Part shown: one piece after another, positions 10,514 through 18,681 of the stretch
Layout of the letters: the number at the start of each line of letters is the position of its first letter
Position numbering within the stretch: position 1 is the first letter of the stretch
Source: Fimenecus stercoravium
GTDB taxonomy: Bacteria; Bacillota; Clostridia; Oscillospirales; Acutalibacteraceae
Length of the DNA stretch: 64,000 nt
Direction: 5' to 3'
Assembly: GCA_018711545.1 (NCBI GenBank)
Contig: DVIC01000029.1
Span: 1-64,000, forward strand
Program-made: the position numbers and the translations under genes
Notes under the pieces: model-generated
Database searches by the model: none
What the model was told of the DNA's origin: nothing
What the model saw: only the letters and a program-made list of their open reading frames with translations

Positions 10514-11396
10514 CGACAAACACCCTCTTTACAAGCAGGCTTTCGCCGTTTTCAGGCAGTTCGCCGAGCCCCAAAAAGCGGTTTTCCGGCGCATACACGC
10601 GGTAAAGCCCCGCTTGTTCCAACCCTTTGACGCGCGCGGCGAGCAGCTCGCCGCCGTTTTGAAAGCGCACGCCCTGCGCCGCCGTCACCGTCAGCGCGGG
10701 GTACGCGGACAGGCACGCATCCACGGGGCGCAGGACTTCACCGAGACGGTTTTCATCACGCAGGCATTCGAGTTCTTCAAGGGTAACGCAGTCCTTTTCC
10801 GTAAACCCGTTCGCCGCCGTGCGGCGCAGCGCCGTCAGCACCGCACCGGTTCCAAGCTTCTGCCCGATGTCGTGTGCAAGCGAGCGGATATAAGTTCCCG
10901 CCGAGCAGGTGACGCGCAGGGTAAATTCCGCAGCCGTCATATCTGAAAGCACGAGCTCGGAAATACGGATGTGCCGCGGCTTGCGCTCGACCGTCTCCCC
11001 GCGGCGCGCCAATTCGTAAAGCCGCACGCCGTTTTGCGACACGGCGGAATACATCGGCGGAAGCTGCTCGCTCTCGCCGAGGAAGCTTTGCACCGTTTTT
11101 TGCACCTGTTCTTTCGTGACGTTTACGGGACATTCGCCCGTCACCTCGCCTGTGATGTCCAGCGTGTCGGTCGTGATCCCTAAGCGCACGCGCGCAATAT
11201 AAGTCTTTTCGTGCTCGGGCAGGAGCGCTATAAAACGCGAAGCGCCCGAAAGCGCCACGGGGAGCACCCCGGTCGCCATCGGGTCGAGCGTGCCGGTATG
11301 CCCGGCTTTTTTTGCACCGAGGATCGCCCTCGCGCGGTTCGTCGCGGTAAAGGAGGTGAGCCCCTGTGGTTTGTCTATGCAGATAAATCCTGTCAT
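10506..11396 (-). CDS. truB: tRNA pseudouridine-55 synthase
   Basis: 296 aa. It isomerises U55 in the T-loop of tRNAs. The catalytic motif is AGHTGTLDPMATGVLP with its Asp (about residue 38), and the N-terminus GFICIDKPQGLTSF is typical of bacterial TruB. The C-terminal part from about residue 240 is a small beta-rich domain of PUA type. The ATG overlaps the stop of the upstream DHH gene as ATGA, so translation is coupled. Confidence 0.97.
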   Translation of the reverse strand: MTGFICIDKPQGLTSFTATNRARAILGAKKAGHTGTLDPMATGVLPVALSGASRFIALLPEHEKTYIARVRLGITTDTLDITGEVTGECPVNVTKEQVQKTVQSFLGESEQLPPMYSAVSQNGVRLYELARRGETVERKPRHIRISELVLSDMTAAEFTLRVTCSAGTYIRSLAHDIGQKLGTGAVLTALRRTAANGFTEKDCVTLEELECLRDENRLGEVLRPVDACLSAYPALTVTAAQGVRFQNGGELLAARVKGLEQAGLYRVYAPENRFLGLGELPENGESLLVKRVFVDG

Positions 11397-12355
11397 TGTG
11401 TTTCCAATTCTGTTCTGACCGCGTCTAAAAGCCGGTCCTTCCCTGTTTTGAGCGCGCCTGCCTCGATCTCACAGCCCGCCGCACGCGCGTGGCCGCCGCC
11501 GCCCATTTTCGCACAAATCGCGGAAGCGTCATACGGGGCATAGGTGCGCACCGACACCTTAAAGCTGCCGTCCTCGCGCTCGCGCAAAGTAAGCCCCACC
11601 GAAACGCCCTCGATCTTGCGCGGTAAGGAGGCGATGCCGTCGCACTCCGTTTCGTTCGAGCCGCTTTGGCGGAACATCTCCTGCGTGATGGTCACAAGCG
11701 CGCAGCGCCCGCCGAACAGCAGTTCGAGCGAGTCGAGCACCAGTGCTTCGAGCTTTAAATACGTCCTGGTTTTGGTTTCAAACATGACGCGGTTGATATC
11801 GTCAAAATTTGCGCCGCTTCGCAGCATGTCGGCGGCAAGCTCGAGCGTTTCGGGCGTGACGTTGGAATAACGGAAGCAGCCCGTGTCGGTGGAAAGCCCG
11901 GTGTAAATGCAGTCGGCAATCACGGGCGTAATCTCGACACCCAGCGCCGCGATCACACGGTAGATGAGCTCGCAGGTCGCCGCACACTCCTCTAAAAACA
12001 GCGCGTCTGCGTATTTCGTGTTGGAAAGGTGGTGGTCGATGCACAGATCGACCCGTTCGCCGTATGCCGCTTCGAGCCGCGCGCCGAGGAGCTTTGTATC
12101 GGCAATATCCACCGCGACGACAAACGCTTCCTGAAAGTCCGCTTCGCCTTGGAGGTCGCGGCGCATATAGTCGTATTTCGGCGGGATCTTGTCGCCGCAG
12201 ACGACGCGCGCCGTTTTGCCGAGATGTTGCAGCGCGTGCAGCAGTGCAAACCCGCTGCCGAGCGTGTCGCCGTCCGGATTGAGGTGCGTCAAAATCAGAA
12301 TGCGGTCTTTGGAACGAAGCAGCGCTGCCGCCTGTTCTGCGGTCACGTTACGCAT
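11393..12355 (-). CDS. nrnA: DHH/DHHA1 phosphoesterase, NrnA-like nanoRNase / pAp phosphatase
   Basis: 320 aa. The N-terminal DHH domain has LTHLNPDGDTLGSG, a VDIADT segment and the signature LCIDHHLSN; the C-terminal DHHA1 domain ends with GGGGHARAAGCEI. Family members degrade very short RNAs and remove the 3' phosphate of pAp. It overlaps rbfA by eight bases and has GGGAGGGG just before the ATG. Found between rbfA and truB in most Firmicutes, which supports the assignment. Whether both activities are present cannot be seen. Confidence 0.93.
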   Translation of the reverse strand: MRNVTAEQAAALLRSKDRILILTHLNPDGDTLGSGFALLHALQHLGKTARVVCGDKIPPKYDYMRRDLQGEADFQEAFVVAVDIADTKLLGARLEAAYGERVDLCIDHHLSNTKYADALFLEECAATCELIYRVIAALGVEITPVIADCIYTGLSTDTGCFRYSNVTPETLELAADMLRSGANFDDINRVMFETKTRTYLKLEALVLDSLELLFGGRCALVTITQEMFRQSGSNETECDGIASLPRKIEGVSVGLTLREREDGSFKVSVRTYAPYDASAICAKMGGGGHARAAGCEIEAGALKTGKDRLLDAVRTELETQ

Positions 12356-12704
12356 CTTCCCCTCCCGAGATGTGCTTCATCTTCTCAAAGATTTCCATGC
12401 CGCGTTCCACGGAATCGTCCGCAATGAAGCGCAGCTCGGGCGTTTTGCGAAGCCCAAGCCGCCTGCCGACCTCGCGGCGCAGATACCCCGTCGCGCTTTT
12501 TAAGCCCTCCACCGCCGCTTTGGCGGTCGAAAGCCCCTCAAGCGCACTGACGTACACTTTCGCTACCGAAAGGTCACGGCTGACCTCCACACGCACGACC
12601 GTGAGCATTTTATCCTTGACGCGCGGGTCCTTGAGCTCGCGCAGGAGCGCGACCAGCTCGCGCTTGATATCCTCGGAGGTCCTGTCTGTTTTATATCCTG
12701 CCAT
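12348..12704 (-). CDS. rbfA: Ribosome-binding factor A
   Basis: About 118 aa. Small KH-fold protein that binds immature 30S subunits and helps mature the 5' end of 16S rRNA. Family features are LKDPRVKDKMLTVVRVEVS, DLSVAKVYVSAL and LGLRKTPELRFIADDS. The second Met (12704) is chosen as start because AGGGG is six bases before it; the upstream ATG at 12710 would abut the ribosome site. It lies between infB and nrnA in the operon. Confidence 0.96.
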   Translation of the reverse strand: MAGYKTDRTSEDIKRELVALLRELKDPRVKDKMLTVVRVEVSRDLSVAKVYVSALEGLSTAKAAVEGLKSATGYLRREVGRRLGLRKTPELRFIADDSVERGMEIFEKMKHISGGEDA

Positions 12705-12749
12705 TGTCATCCCCTGCCGCCCGTAATATCGATTGTAGTTTGCGCGGCG

Positions 12750-15065
12750 TTAATCGCGGTATTCTTCCATGACGAAGGCTTCGAGCACGTCGCCCTCTTT
12801 GATGTCATTGAACTTTTCAAGCCCTATGCCGCATTCATAGCCCTGTGCGACCTCTTTGACATCGTCCTTGAAGCGCTTGAGCGATGCGATGGCGTCCTCG
12901 GTAATAACGACGCCGTCGCGCACGACGCGGATCTGCGCGTTGCGGGTGATCTTGCCGTCGAGCACATAGGAGCCCGCGATGGTACCCGCGGAGGAAAGCT
13001 TGAACACATTGCGCACCTCGGCGCGGCCGAGCTGCACCTCACGGTATTTCGGCGCAAGCATGCCCTTGATGGCAGCCTCGATCTCCTCAATGCAGTCATA
13101 AATGACACGGTACATGCGCATATCAATGCCGTCGCGTTCGGCAAGCTGCGTTGCCACCGGATCAGGGCGCACATTGAACCCGACGATGATGGCGTTCGAA
13201 GCGTTGGCGAGCATCACATCGGATTCGCTGACCGCGCCGACGCCGCCGTGGATGACCTTGACGTGCACCTCGTCGTTCGACAGCTTTTCGAGACTTTGGC
13301 GAACCGCCTCCACGGAGCCCTGCACATCCGCCTTGACGATGATGTCGAGTTCCTTGACCTCGCCCTCGTTGATAGAAGCGAACAGGTTGTCAAGCGTGAC
13401 TTTGTGGAACTGCTTGAATTCCTCTTCCTTGGCGTCGTGCTTTCTCTGCTCCACAAGCTCACGCGCAAGCCGTTCGTCGGAAACCGCGTCAAAGGCGTCG
13501 CCTGCCTGCGGGACGTCCACAAGGCCGGTGATCTCCACAGGAACAGAGGGTCCCGCCGTTTCCACGCGCTGCCCGCGGTCGTTGGTCATGACGCGCACGC
13601 GGCCGACCGCCATGCCCGCGACGATGGTATCGCCCGCTTTGAGCGTACCGTTCTGCACGAGCAGCGTCGCTACGGGGCCGCGGCCCTTGTCGAGCCGCGC
13701 CTCAATGACTACGCCCTTACCGGGACGGTTCGGGTTGGCCTTGAGTTCTTTCATCTCCGCCACAAGCAGGATGGATTCAAGCAGCTTGTCAATGTTCATG
13801 CCCGTTTTTGCCGAGACCGGTACGCAGATCACGTCGCCACCCCATTCTTCGGGGATAAGCTCGTATTCGGTGAGCTGCTGCATGATCTTTTCGGTCGAAG
13901 CGCCGGGCTTATCCATTTTATTGATCGCAACAATGATGCTGACGTCCGCAGCTTTCGCGTGGTTGATGGCCTCTATGGTCTGCGGCATGATGCCGTCGTC
14001 CGCCGCCACCACCAGCACGGCGATGTCCGTCGCCTGTGCGCCGCGCGCACGCATCGCGGTAAACGCCGCGTGGCCGGGGGTGTCGAGGAAGGTGATCTTC
14101 TGCCCGCCCACATCGACACGGTATGCGCCGATGTGCTGCGTGATGCCGCCCGCCTCGGTCTCGGTGACCGCAGTATGGCGGATCGTATCAAGCAGGGAGG
14201 TCTTGCCGTGGTCGACGTGGCCCATGACCACCACGACCGGATCGCGCGGAAGCAGGTCTTCTTCGGCGTCCTCGGTATCGTCAATGATGCGTTCCTCGAT
14301 GGTCACAACGACCTCTTTTTCGACTTTTGCGCCAAGCTCGGATGCGACGATCGCCGCCGTCTCGTAGTCAATGACCTCATTGACCGAAGCCATCTGCCCC
14401 AAAGAGAACAGCTTTTTGATGACCTCCGCCGCCGTCATTTTCAGGCGGGAGGCAAGCTCGCCGACGGTGATCTCATCGGGGATCGTAACTTTGATGGGCT
14501 TCTTCGCACGCTCGGCGGCGATACGCGCCATGCGCTCCTTTTCGGTCTCGCGCTTGCGCGAACGCATGCCCTGACGGCGGTACTGCTGCGACTTCTGTTT
14601 AAGCTTTTGCTTGTGTACGACATTGTCGCCGTTGTTGCGGTTGTTGACAGGCGCGATGTTCTCATAGCGCTCGTTGTATTTGTCCAGCTCAACGTTGCCC
14701 GCACGAGTATCCACGTGGCGCACCTCGCCTTTGGTGCGGGATTGCATGGGTTTCGCGGGGTCCTTTGCTTTTTTCGCGGGTGCAGGTGCAGCATCCGCCT
14801 TTTTGCTCGCCGCAGCCGGTTTCTCGGCGGCGGGAGCTTTTTCTTTTTTCGGCGCGGAAGTGCGCTGCATGGCAAAATAGCTGTCCAGAGATTCCACCGC
14901 GTTTTCGGCGGTCAGCACATCGAACAGCACATCCAATTCTTTTTCTTCAAGCGCCGTCTGGGATTTCTTTTCGCCGGGGAAATATTTGCCCAGCAGATCC
15001 GCCAGCTTTTTGCTGGGGACATTGAAATCCTTTGCGGCTTCGTGGAGTTTATATTTTTTCGTCAT
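12750..15065 (-). CDS. infB: Translation initiation factor IF-2
   Basis: 771-aa GTPase that brings fMet-tRNA to the 30S subunit. It begins TKKYKLHEAAKDFNVPSK (IF2_N type), then has about 130 Lys/Ala-rich residues and a second IF2_N domain before the G domain. GTPase motifs: MGHVDHGKTS (G1), DTPGHAAF (G3), NKMDKP (G4). Beta-barrel domains and the fMet-binding C1/C2 domains follow. The frame is open for 85 codons upstream, but the ATG at 15065 has GGGAGG ten bases away and lies four bases after the ylxQ stop. Cytoplasmic. Confidence 0.98.
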   Translation of the reverse strand: MTKKYKLHEAAKDFNVPSKKLADLLGKYFPGEKKSQTALEEKELDVLFDVLTAENAVESLDSYFAMQRTSAPKKEKAPAAEKPAAASKKADAAPAPAKKAKDPAKPMQSRTKGEVRHVDTRAGNVELDKYNERYENIAPVNNRNNGDNVVHKQKLKQKSQQYRRQGMRSRKRETEKERMARIAAERAKKPIKVTIPDEITVGELASRLKMTAAEVIKKLFSLGQMASVNEVIDYETAAIVASELGAKVEKEVVVTIEERIIDDTEDAEEDLLPRDPVVVVMGHVDHGKTSLLDTIRHTAVTETEAGGITQHIGAYRVDVGGQKITFLDTPGHAAFTAMRARGAQATDIAVLVVAADDGIMPQTIEAINHAKAADVSIIVAINKMDKPGASTEKIMQQLTEYELIPEEWGGDVICVPVSAKTGMNIDKLLESILLVAEMKELKANPNRPGKGVVIEARLDKGRGPVATLLVQNGTLKAGDTIVAGMAVGRVRVMTNDRGQRVETAGPSVPVEITGLVDVPQAGDAFDAVSDERLARELVEQRKHDAKEEEFKQFHKVTLDNLFASINEGEVKELDIIVKADVQGSVEAVRQSLEKLSNDEVHVKVIHGGVGAVSESDVMLANASNAIIVGFNVRPDPVATQLAERDGIDMRMYRVIYDCIEEIEAAIKGMLAPKYREVQLGRAEVRNVFKLSSAGTIAGSYVLDGKITRNAQIRVVRDGVVITEDAIASLKRFKDDVKEVAQGYECGIGLEKFNDIKEGDVLEAFVMEEYRD

Positions 15066-15069
15066 CCTG

Positions 15070-15387
15070 TCATTCCCTCCCGATGTGGTCTTGTATGCGC
15101 GCGGCAAAACCGGCATCGTTGACGGTGAGCACCGCCGTAGGTTTTGCACCGATCGTTTTGCCGAGCTCCTGCATGGTAAAGGTGCCGCGTACCGTCGCGG
15201 CATTCGGGGAAAAGCGGGCAGCGGCGCGTTCCATTTCCGCCTGCAAGCGCGCGGACGCATCCGCTGCGAGCAGGCACAGGCATGCAGACCCGTTTTGTAT
15301 CGCGCCGAGCGCCGCGTCATGTCCGGCGCTCAAAAGCCCTGCGCGGCGGGCGATCCCCAGCAGCCCGCCTGCTTTGTTATCCGTCAC
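15070..15387 (-). CDS. L7Ae-family ribosomal protein YlxQ
   Basis: About 105 aa. Small RNA-binding protein of the L7Ae/L30e fold, which binds kink-turn RNA; its exact cellular role is not settled. The family pattern GGLLGIARRAGLLSAGHD is at the N-terminus, followed by a conserved CLLAADAS segment. The start is the GTG at 15387, since AGGAGG lies nine bases upstream and this gives the family's usual N-terminus; the frame upstream of it overlaps ylxR. Eleven bases overlap with ylxR. Confidence 0.9.
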   Translation of the reverse strand: MTDNKAGGLLGIARRAGLLSAGHDAALGAIQNGSACLCLLAADASARLQAEMERAAARFSPNAATVRGTFTMQELGKTIGAKPTAVLTVNDAGFAARIQDHIGRE

Positions 15388-15646
15388 GCTGCAGCGCCTC
15401 CTCCAATTCGGCGTACACGGCGTCGGGGACGGCACAGCCGAACACGCGTTCGAGCCGCTTCGCTTTTTTCGCTTTCAAAAGGCAGCCGACGTCGGGGCAG
15501 ATATACGCGCCCCTTCCGGGCATTTTCCCGGTCGTGTCGAGCGAGATGACGCCCTCTTTCGAACGCACCACACGCACAAGCTCACGCTTCGGCTTCTGCG
15601 TACCGCAGCCCGTGCACAGACGCATCGGTATGTTTTTGGTCTTCAC
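15377..15646 (-). CDS. rnpM: YlxR/RnpM RNA-binding protein
   Basis: 89 aa, DUF448. The hallmark PMRLCTGCGTQKPKRELVRV is at the N-terminus, and GRGAYICPDVGCLLKAKK in the middle carries the second Cys pair. YlxR in Bacillus binds RNase P RNA and modulates its activity, which is where the name RnpM comes from. GTG start with GGGAG eight bases upstream. Sits in its universal position between nusA and infB. Confidence 0.95.
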   Translation of the reverse strand: MKTKNIPMRLCTGCGTQKPKRELVRVVRSKEGVISLDTTGKMPGRGAYICPDVGCLLKAKKAKRLERVFGCAVPDAVYAELEEALQRDG

Positions 15647-15685
15647 GCTGTCAGCTCCCTTGTTGCCTGTAAGTCCTTTTGGGCT

Positions 15686-16735
15686 TTAGCCCTCGTAAAA
15701 GCCGCTTTCGGGCTTGATATCGATCTTCCAGCCGGTAAGGCGCGCCGCAAGGCGGGCGTTCTGACCCTTATTGCCGATAGCAAGCGAAAGCTGGTTATCG
15801 GGCACGGTCGCCTGGCAGGAACGCGCTTCGGCATCCACGATCTCGACGCCCAGCACCTTTGCGGGTGCAAGCGCTGCGGCGACGAACTGCTGCGGGTCCT
15901 CACTGTATACGACGATATCGATCTTCTCGCCGCCGAGCTCCTCGACGATCTTATTCACACGCGCGCTGCGCGGGCCGATGCACGCGCCGACGGCGTCCAC
16001 GTTTTCATCCTTGCTGTGCACGGCGATCTTCGTGCGCGCGCCCGCTTCGCGCGAGACGGCCTCGATCGTCACGGTGCCGTCGTAAATTTCGGGCACCTCC
16101 GTTTCAAACAGCCGCTTGACAAGGCCCGGATGCGTGCGGGAGATCATAGCCTTCGGACCCTTTTCGGTCTCGCGGACATCCACGATGAACACCTTGGTAA
16201 GGCTGCCTTCGGTGAAGGTCTCGCCGGGGACCTGCTCGCCTTTCGGGAGGATCGCCTCCGCCTTGCCGATCTCAAGCGTCACGTTGCCCGTCACGGGGTC
16301 GATGCGCTGCACCTTGGCGGTGACCAGCTCCTGCTGCTTGGACTGGAATTCCATCATGATCTGCCCGCGCTCCGCGTCGCGGATGCCCTGGCGGATGACG
16401 TGCTTCGCGGTCTGTGCCGCGATCCGGCCGAAGTCCTTGGCTTCGAGCGCGATTTGGATCTCGTCGCCCACCGCCGCGTCGGATTTGAACTGCTGTGCTT
16501 CCTCAACGGTCATTTCGCAGTCGGGATCTTCCACCGTTTCCACGACCGTTTTATGGAGAAATACATTCATGATGCTACTCTCGGGATCGATCTCGCAGGA
16601 GATGACGTCCTTGCCGTTGTAGTCCTTTTTGACCGCGACCAAAATCGCCGCCTTGATCTTTTCATACAGGTATTCGGCGGGGATGCCCTTTTCCTTTTCC
16701 AGCGCCTTGACCGCCTCGAAAAACTCCTTGTTCAT
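15686..16735 (-). CDS. nusA: Transcription termination/antitermination factor NusA
   Basis: 349 aa. Binds RNA polymerase and nascent RNA, and influences pausing and termination. The N-terminal domain begins NKEFFEAVKALEKEKGIP, followed by an S1 domain and two KH domains (RTHPGLVKRLFETEVPEI, then the GxxG-type segments ACIGPRSARVN and IGNKGQNARLAARL). It ends soon after the second KH, without acidic repeats, which is the normal Gram-positive form. A GTG directly before the ATG (16738) could also start it; GGAGG fits both. Follows rimP without a gap. Confidence 0.97.
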   Translation of the reverse strand: MNKEFFEAVKALEKEKGIPAEYLYEKIKAAILVAVKKDYNGKDVISCEIDPESSIMNVFLHKTVVETVEDPDCEMTVEEAQQFKSDAAVGDEIQIALEAKDFGRIAAQTAKHVIRQGIRDAERGQIMMEFQSKQQELVTAKVQRIDPVTGNVTLEIGKAEAILPKGEQVPGETFTEGSLTKVFIVDVRETEKGPKAMISRTHPGLVKRLFETEVPEIYDGTVTIEAVSREAGARTKIAVHSKDENVDAVGACIGPRSARVNKIVEELGGEKIDIVVYSEDPQQFVAAALAPAKVLGVEIVDAEARSCQATVPDNQLSLAIGNKGQNARLAARLTGWKIDIKPESGFYEG

Positions 16736-16738
16736 CAC

Positions 16739-17218
16739 TTAAAAACCTCCAAAATCATCGAGCTTTATCCACGATGCTTCTTTTTTGTCAAACATGCGCG
16801 TCGCGCCGTCGTCACACCGGACGGTCACCGTGCCGTCCGCGTAATCTTCCAAAACGCCCTTGTATTCACGTCTGCCGTCCACGGCGCGGATGAACCGCAC
16901 CATAACGTTTTCGCCCAAATACCGTTTAAAATGGAAGTCGCGCGTCAGTTCGCGCTCGATCCCCGGGGACTGCACCTGTAAGCTGTAACTGCGGTCGATG
17001 GGATCGGCTTCGTCCAGCGGCGCATCGAGCGCCTGGCTCATCGCCACGCAGTCCTCAATAGAGACGGGCTCATTTTCCTTGTCAATAATAATGCGCAAAT
17101 ACCACTCGGTGCCCTCTTTTAAAAAGCGCACGTCCCAAAGCAGCAGACCGAGCGATTCTGCGAGCGGTTCGGCGATCTCCCAGACCACCGCCGCCGTATT
17201 CTGCTTTTTTTCTGCCAT
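16739..17218 (-). CDS. rimP: Ribosome maturation factor RimP
   Basis: 159 aa. Needed for assembly of the 30S subunit. Typical features: EPLAESLGLLLWDVRFLKEG at the N-terminus, then the core VQSPGIERELTRDFHFKRYL and a C-terminal SH3-like domain. The start at 17218 (AEKKQNT) gives the family's length; the only good ribosome site (AAAGGAG at about 17254) is 36 bases away and separated from the ATG by an 8-bp hairpin, which is odd (see findings). First gene of the nusA-infB operon. Confidence 0.94.
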   Translation of the reverse strand: MAEKKQNTAAVVWEIAEPLAESLGLLLWDVRFLKEGTEWYLRIIIDKENEPVSIEDCVAMSQALDAPLDEADPIDRSYSLQVQSPGIERELTRDFHFKRYLGENVMVRFIRAVDGRREYKGVLEDYADGTVTVRCDDGATRMFDKKEASWIKLDDFGGF

Positions 17219-17285
17219 ATTGGTTTGCGGCGCGCCGAGCTGTCGGCGCGGCACTCCTTTCCGCCGCGAAGTCCGCACAAAACGA

Positions 17286-17309
17286 GGAGAGCGGGTCGCC
17301 CCACTCTCC
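17286..17309 (-). promoter_or_regulatory. Hairpin in the rimP leader RNA
   Basis: GGAGAG pairs with CTCTCC and GGG with CCC around a TCGC loop, about 25-45 bases into the predicted rimP-nusA transcript. It has no T-tract after it, so it is not a plain terminator. Role unknown. Confidence 0.45.
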
Positions 17310-17336
17310 AATCGCAGCCTGTATTCTTACGCTGCA

Positions 17337-17365
17337 ATCATAGCACAAGTGCAAAAGAATTGCAA
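17337..17365 (-). promoter_or_regulatory. Sigma-A promoter of the rimP-nusA-infB operon
   Basis: TTGCAA and TATGAT on the minus strand are separated by 17 bases. The transcript should start near 17330, giving a leader of about 112 bases before rimP. No other promoter was seen before rbfA. Confidence 0.8.
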
Positions 17366-17379
17366 GCCTTTTTTCCCGT

Positions 17380-17568
17380 TTACAGGTCGTCGGCGTCCTG
17401 TACGGGATTTGCCGTGTGATCCGTCGGCGTACCCGTGTAGCTGCCGAGCACGTCGGTATCGGTTCCCTCGTTGTCAAAGCCGTGCCAGATGTCGGCGATC
17501 TCTTCGGTGACCTCGCTGATCTTTTCGACCGCACGCTGCGACGGTTTTTTCTTCTTGTCCTTCGGCAT
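17380..17568 (-). CDS. Small acidic hypothetical protein (62 aa)
   Basis: 62 aa starting PKDKKKKPSQ, chosen because AAAGGAG lies seven bases before the ATG at 17568. After a Lys-rich head comes a helical stretch (SEVTEEIADIWHGF) and then a tail with DTDVLGSYTGTP and a final acidic DADDL. No membrane segment or signal peptide. The Gly/Thr-rich tail gives the impression of a conserved clade-specific protein, but I cannot name a function. It lies just upstream of the rimP promoter and is transcribed the same way. Confidence 0.65.
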   Translation of the reverse strand: MPKDKKKKPSQRAVEKISEVTEEIADIWHGFDNEGTDTDVLGSYTGTPTDHTANPVQDADDL

Positions 17569-17780
17569 GTTTGCGCTCCTTTCCGCTTTTGCGCGATTTC
17601 GGGCGGCTGCCCGAAGGTAGTTTTTGCGGAAAAGGTGCAAAAATTCGATATTGTTTTATTTCTGCCGAATCTGAAAAAGATTGGTTTTATCGGCAAGGGC
17701 GGCTTTGGCGGCACCGAAAAAGGCAAACCCTGTTTAAGAGGTCTGCCGTTTGCGCACCGAACCACAGCGCAGCGCATCTC

Positions 17781-17950
17781 GTAGGGACAGCCCTTGCGGC
17801 TGTCCGCGAGCAGAAGCCGGATGTGTGGGGAGACGGCGCGAGCAAGCCCGCGCCCTACCGAAAATCATACGGCGCTCCCGGCGGACCATAACCATGTACA
17901 CGTTCGGCTTTGCACATCTAATATCTAATGTCTAACATCTAAAATCTAAT
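17781..17950. repeat. Dispersed intergenic repeat with TCTAANN heptamers
   Basis: Starts with the hairpin GGACAGCC-CTTGC-GGCTGTCC (17784-17804) and ends with TCTAATA TCTAATG TCTAACA TCTAAAA TCTAATC (period 7). The mgtC stop codon (TAG, 17946-17948) lies inside the last heptamer. Related copies are at 30687, 36540, 47115, 48797 and 61362. The upstream 17569-17780 stretch holds only a small CGGGCAGCCGCCCG hairpin and AT-rich leader of the 62-aa gene. Confidence 0.75.
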
Positions 17951-18668
17951 CCATATATACGTCCACAACGTTTTCATCCGCCTGTAAGGTGGAGACGATG
18001 ATCTTCAGCGCGTTGTCCGTTTTCGGGAAAATAAGCGCCTTGATGGTGGCGGTATCCTTTTTCTTGCGGAATTTCGAGTCGTTGTCGTAAAGGATCTCCA
18101 TGGAGTGCACCACCGTGCCCGTGCGCTTGATGAGCCCCGAGATCTTCGGCACCTGCTCGGCGAGATCCTTGACCTCGATATACAGCGCCTTGCCCGCTTT
18201 GCCGCGGACGATGACCTTTTTGAGCGAATTGAGCGTCATGTAGATGACAAAGGTCGCAACGATCGCGCCCGTTACAAAGCCTGCGCCGACGGCGATGCCG
18301 ATGCACGAGACCGCCCACAGGCTTGCCGCCGTGGTGAGGCCCTTGACGGAAAAGCCCTCGCGCAAGATCGTGCCCGCGCCCAAAAAGCCGATACCGCTGA
18401 CGACCTGCGCCGCCATGCGGGTGATGTCCACATTTGCCTGCCCCTCATAGGTCTTGGATATGTATACGGAGGTCAGCATGATAAGCGTTGAGCCGACCGC
18501 CACGAGGATGTGCGTACGGAAGCCTGCGGGGCGGTGCGAATGCTCGCGTTCAAAGCCGATGATCCCGCTGAGCAGCACGCTTAACGCCAGCTTCCACGCC
18601 GCGTCGATCACAAAGCGGAACTCCTGGTTGTTCCAAAGCCACAGCGCGGCTTCCTTGAGCCATTCCAT
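17946..18668 (-). CDS. MgtC/SapB-family membrane protein
   Basis: 240 aa. The N-terminal half holds about four to five membrane segments with the family signatures SGIIGFEREHSHRPAGFRTH, VSGIGFLGAGTIL and GLTTAASLWAVSCIGIAVG. The C-terminal 90 residues are a soluble domain of ACT-like appearance. MgtC proteins are linked to growth at low magnesium and to control of membrane ATPases; in Gram-positives the role is less clear. It follows the 999-aa P-type-ATPase-like gene by 13 bases with AAAGGAGG before the ATG, so the two are probably cotranscribed. Confidence 0.92.
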   Translation of the reverse strand: MEWLKEAALWLWNNQEFRFVIDAAWKLALSVLLSGIIGFEREHSHRPAGFRTHILVAVGSTLIMLTSVYISKTYEGQANVDITRMAAQVVSGIGFLGAGTILREGFSVKGLTTAASLWAVSCIGIAVGAGFVTGAIVATFVIYMTLNSLKKVIVRGKAGKALYIEVKDLAEQVPKISGLIKRTGTVVHSMEILYDNDSKFRKKKDTATIKALIFPKTDNALKIIVSTLQADENVVDVYMD

Positions 18669-18681
18669 TCGTGCGCCTCCT

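Noticed and set aside
13248..15122. 624-codon plus-strand frame over infB
   Set aside because: It is antisense to conserved IF-2 sequence. Composition (Arg/His/Phe-rich) and lack of motifs mark it as a shadow.
15032..16981. 649-codon plus-strand frame over ylxQ-ylxR-nusA-rimP
   Set aside because: Opposite to four conserved genes; no ribosome site or domain.
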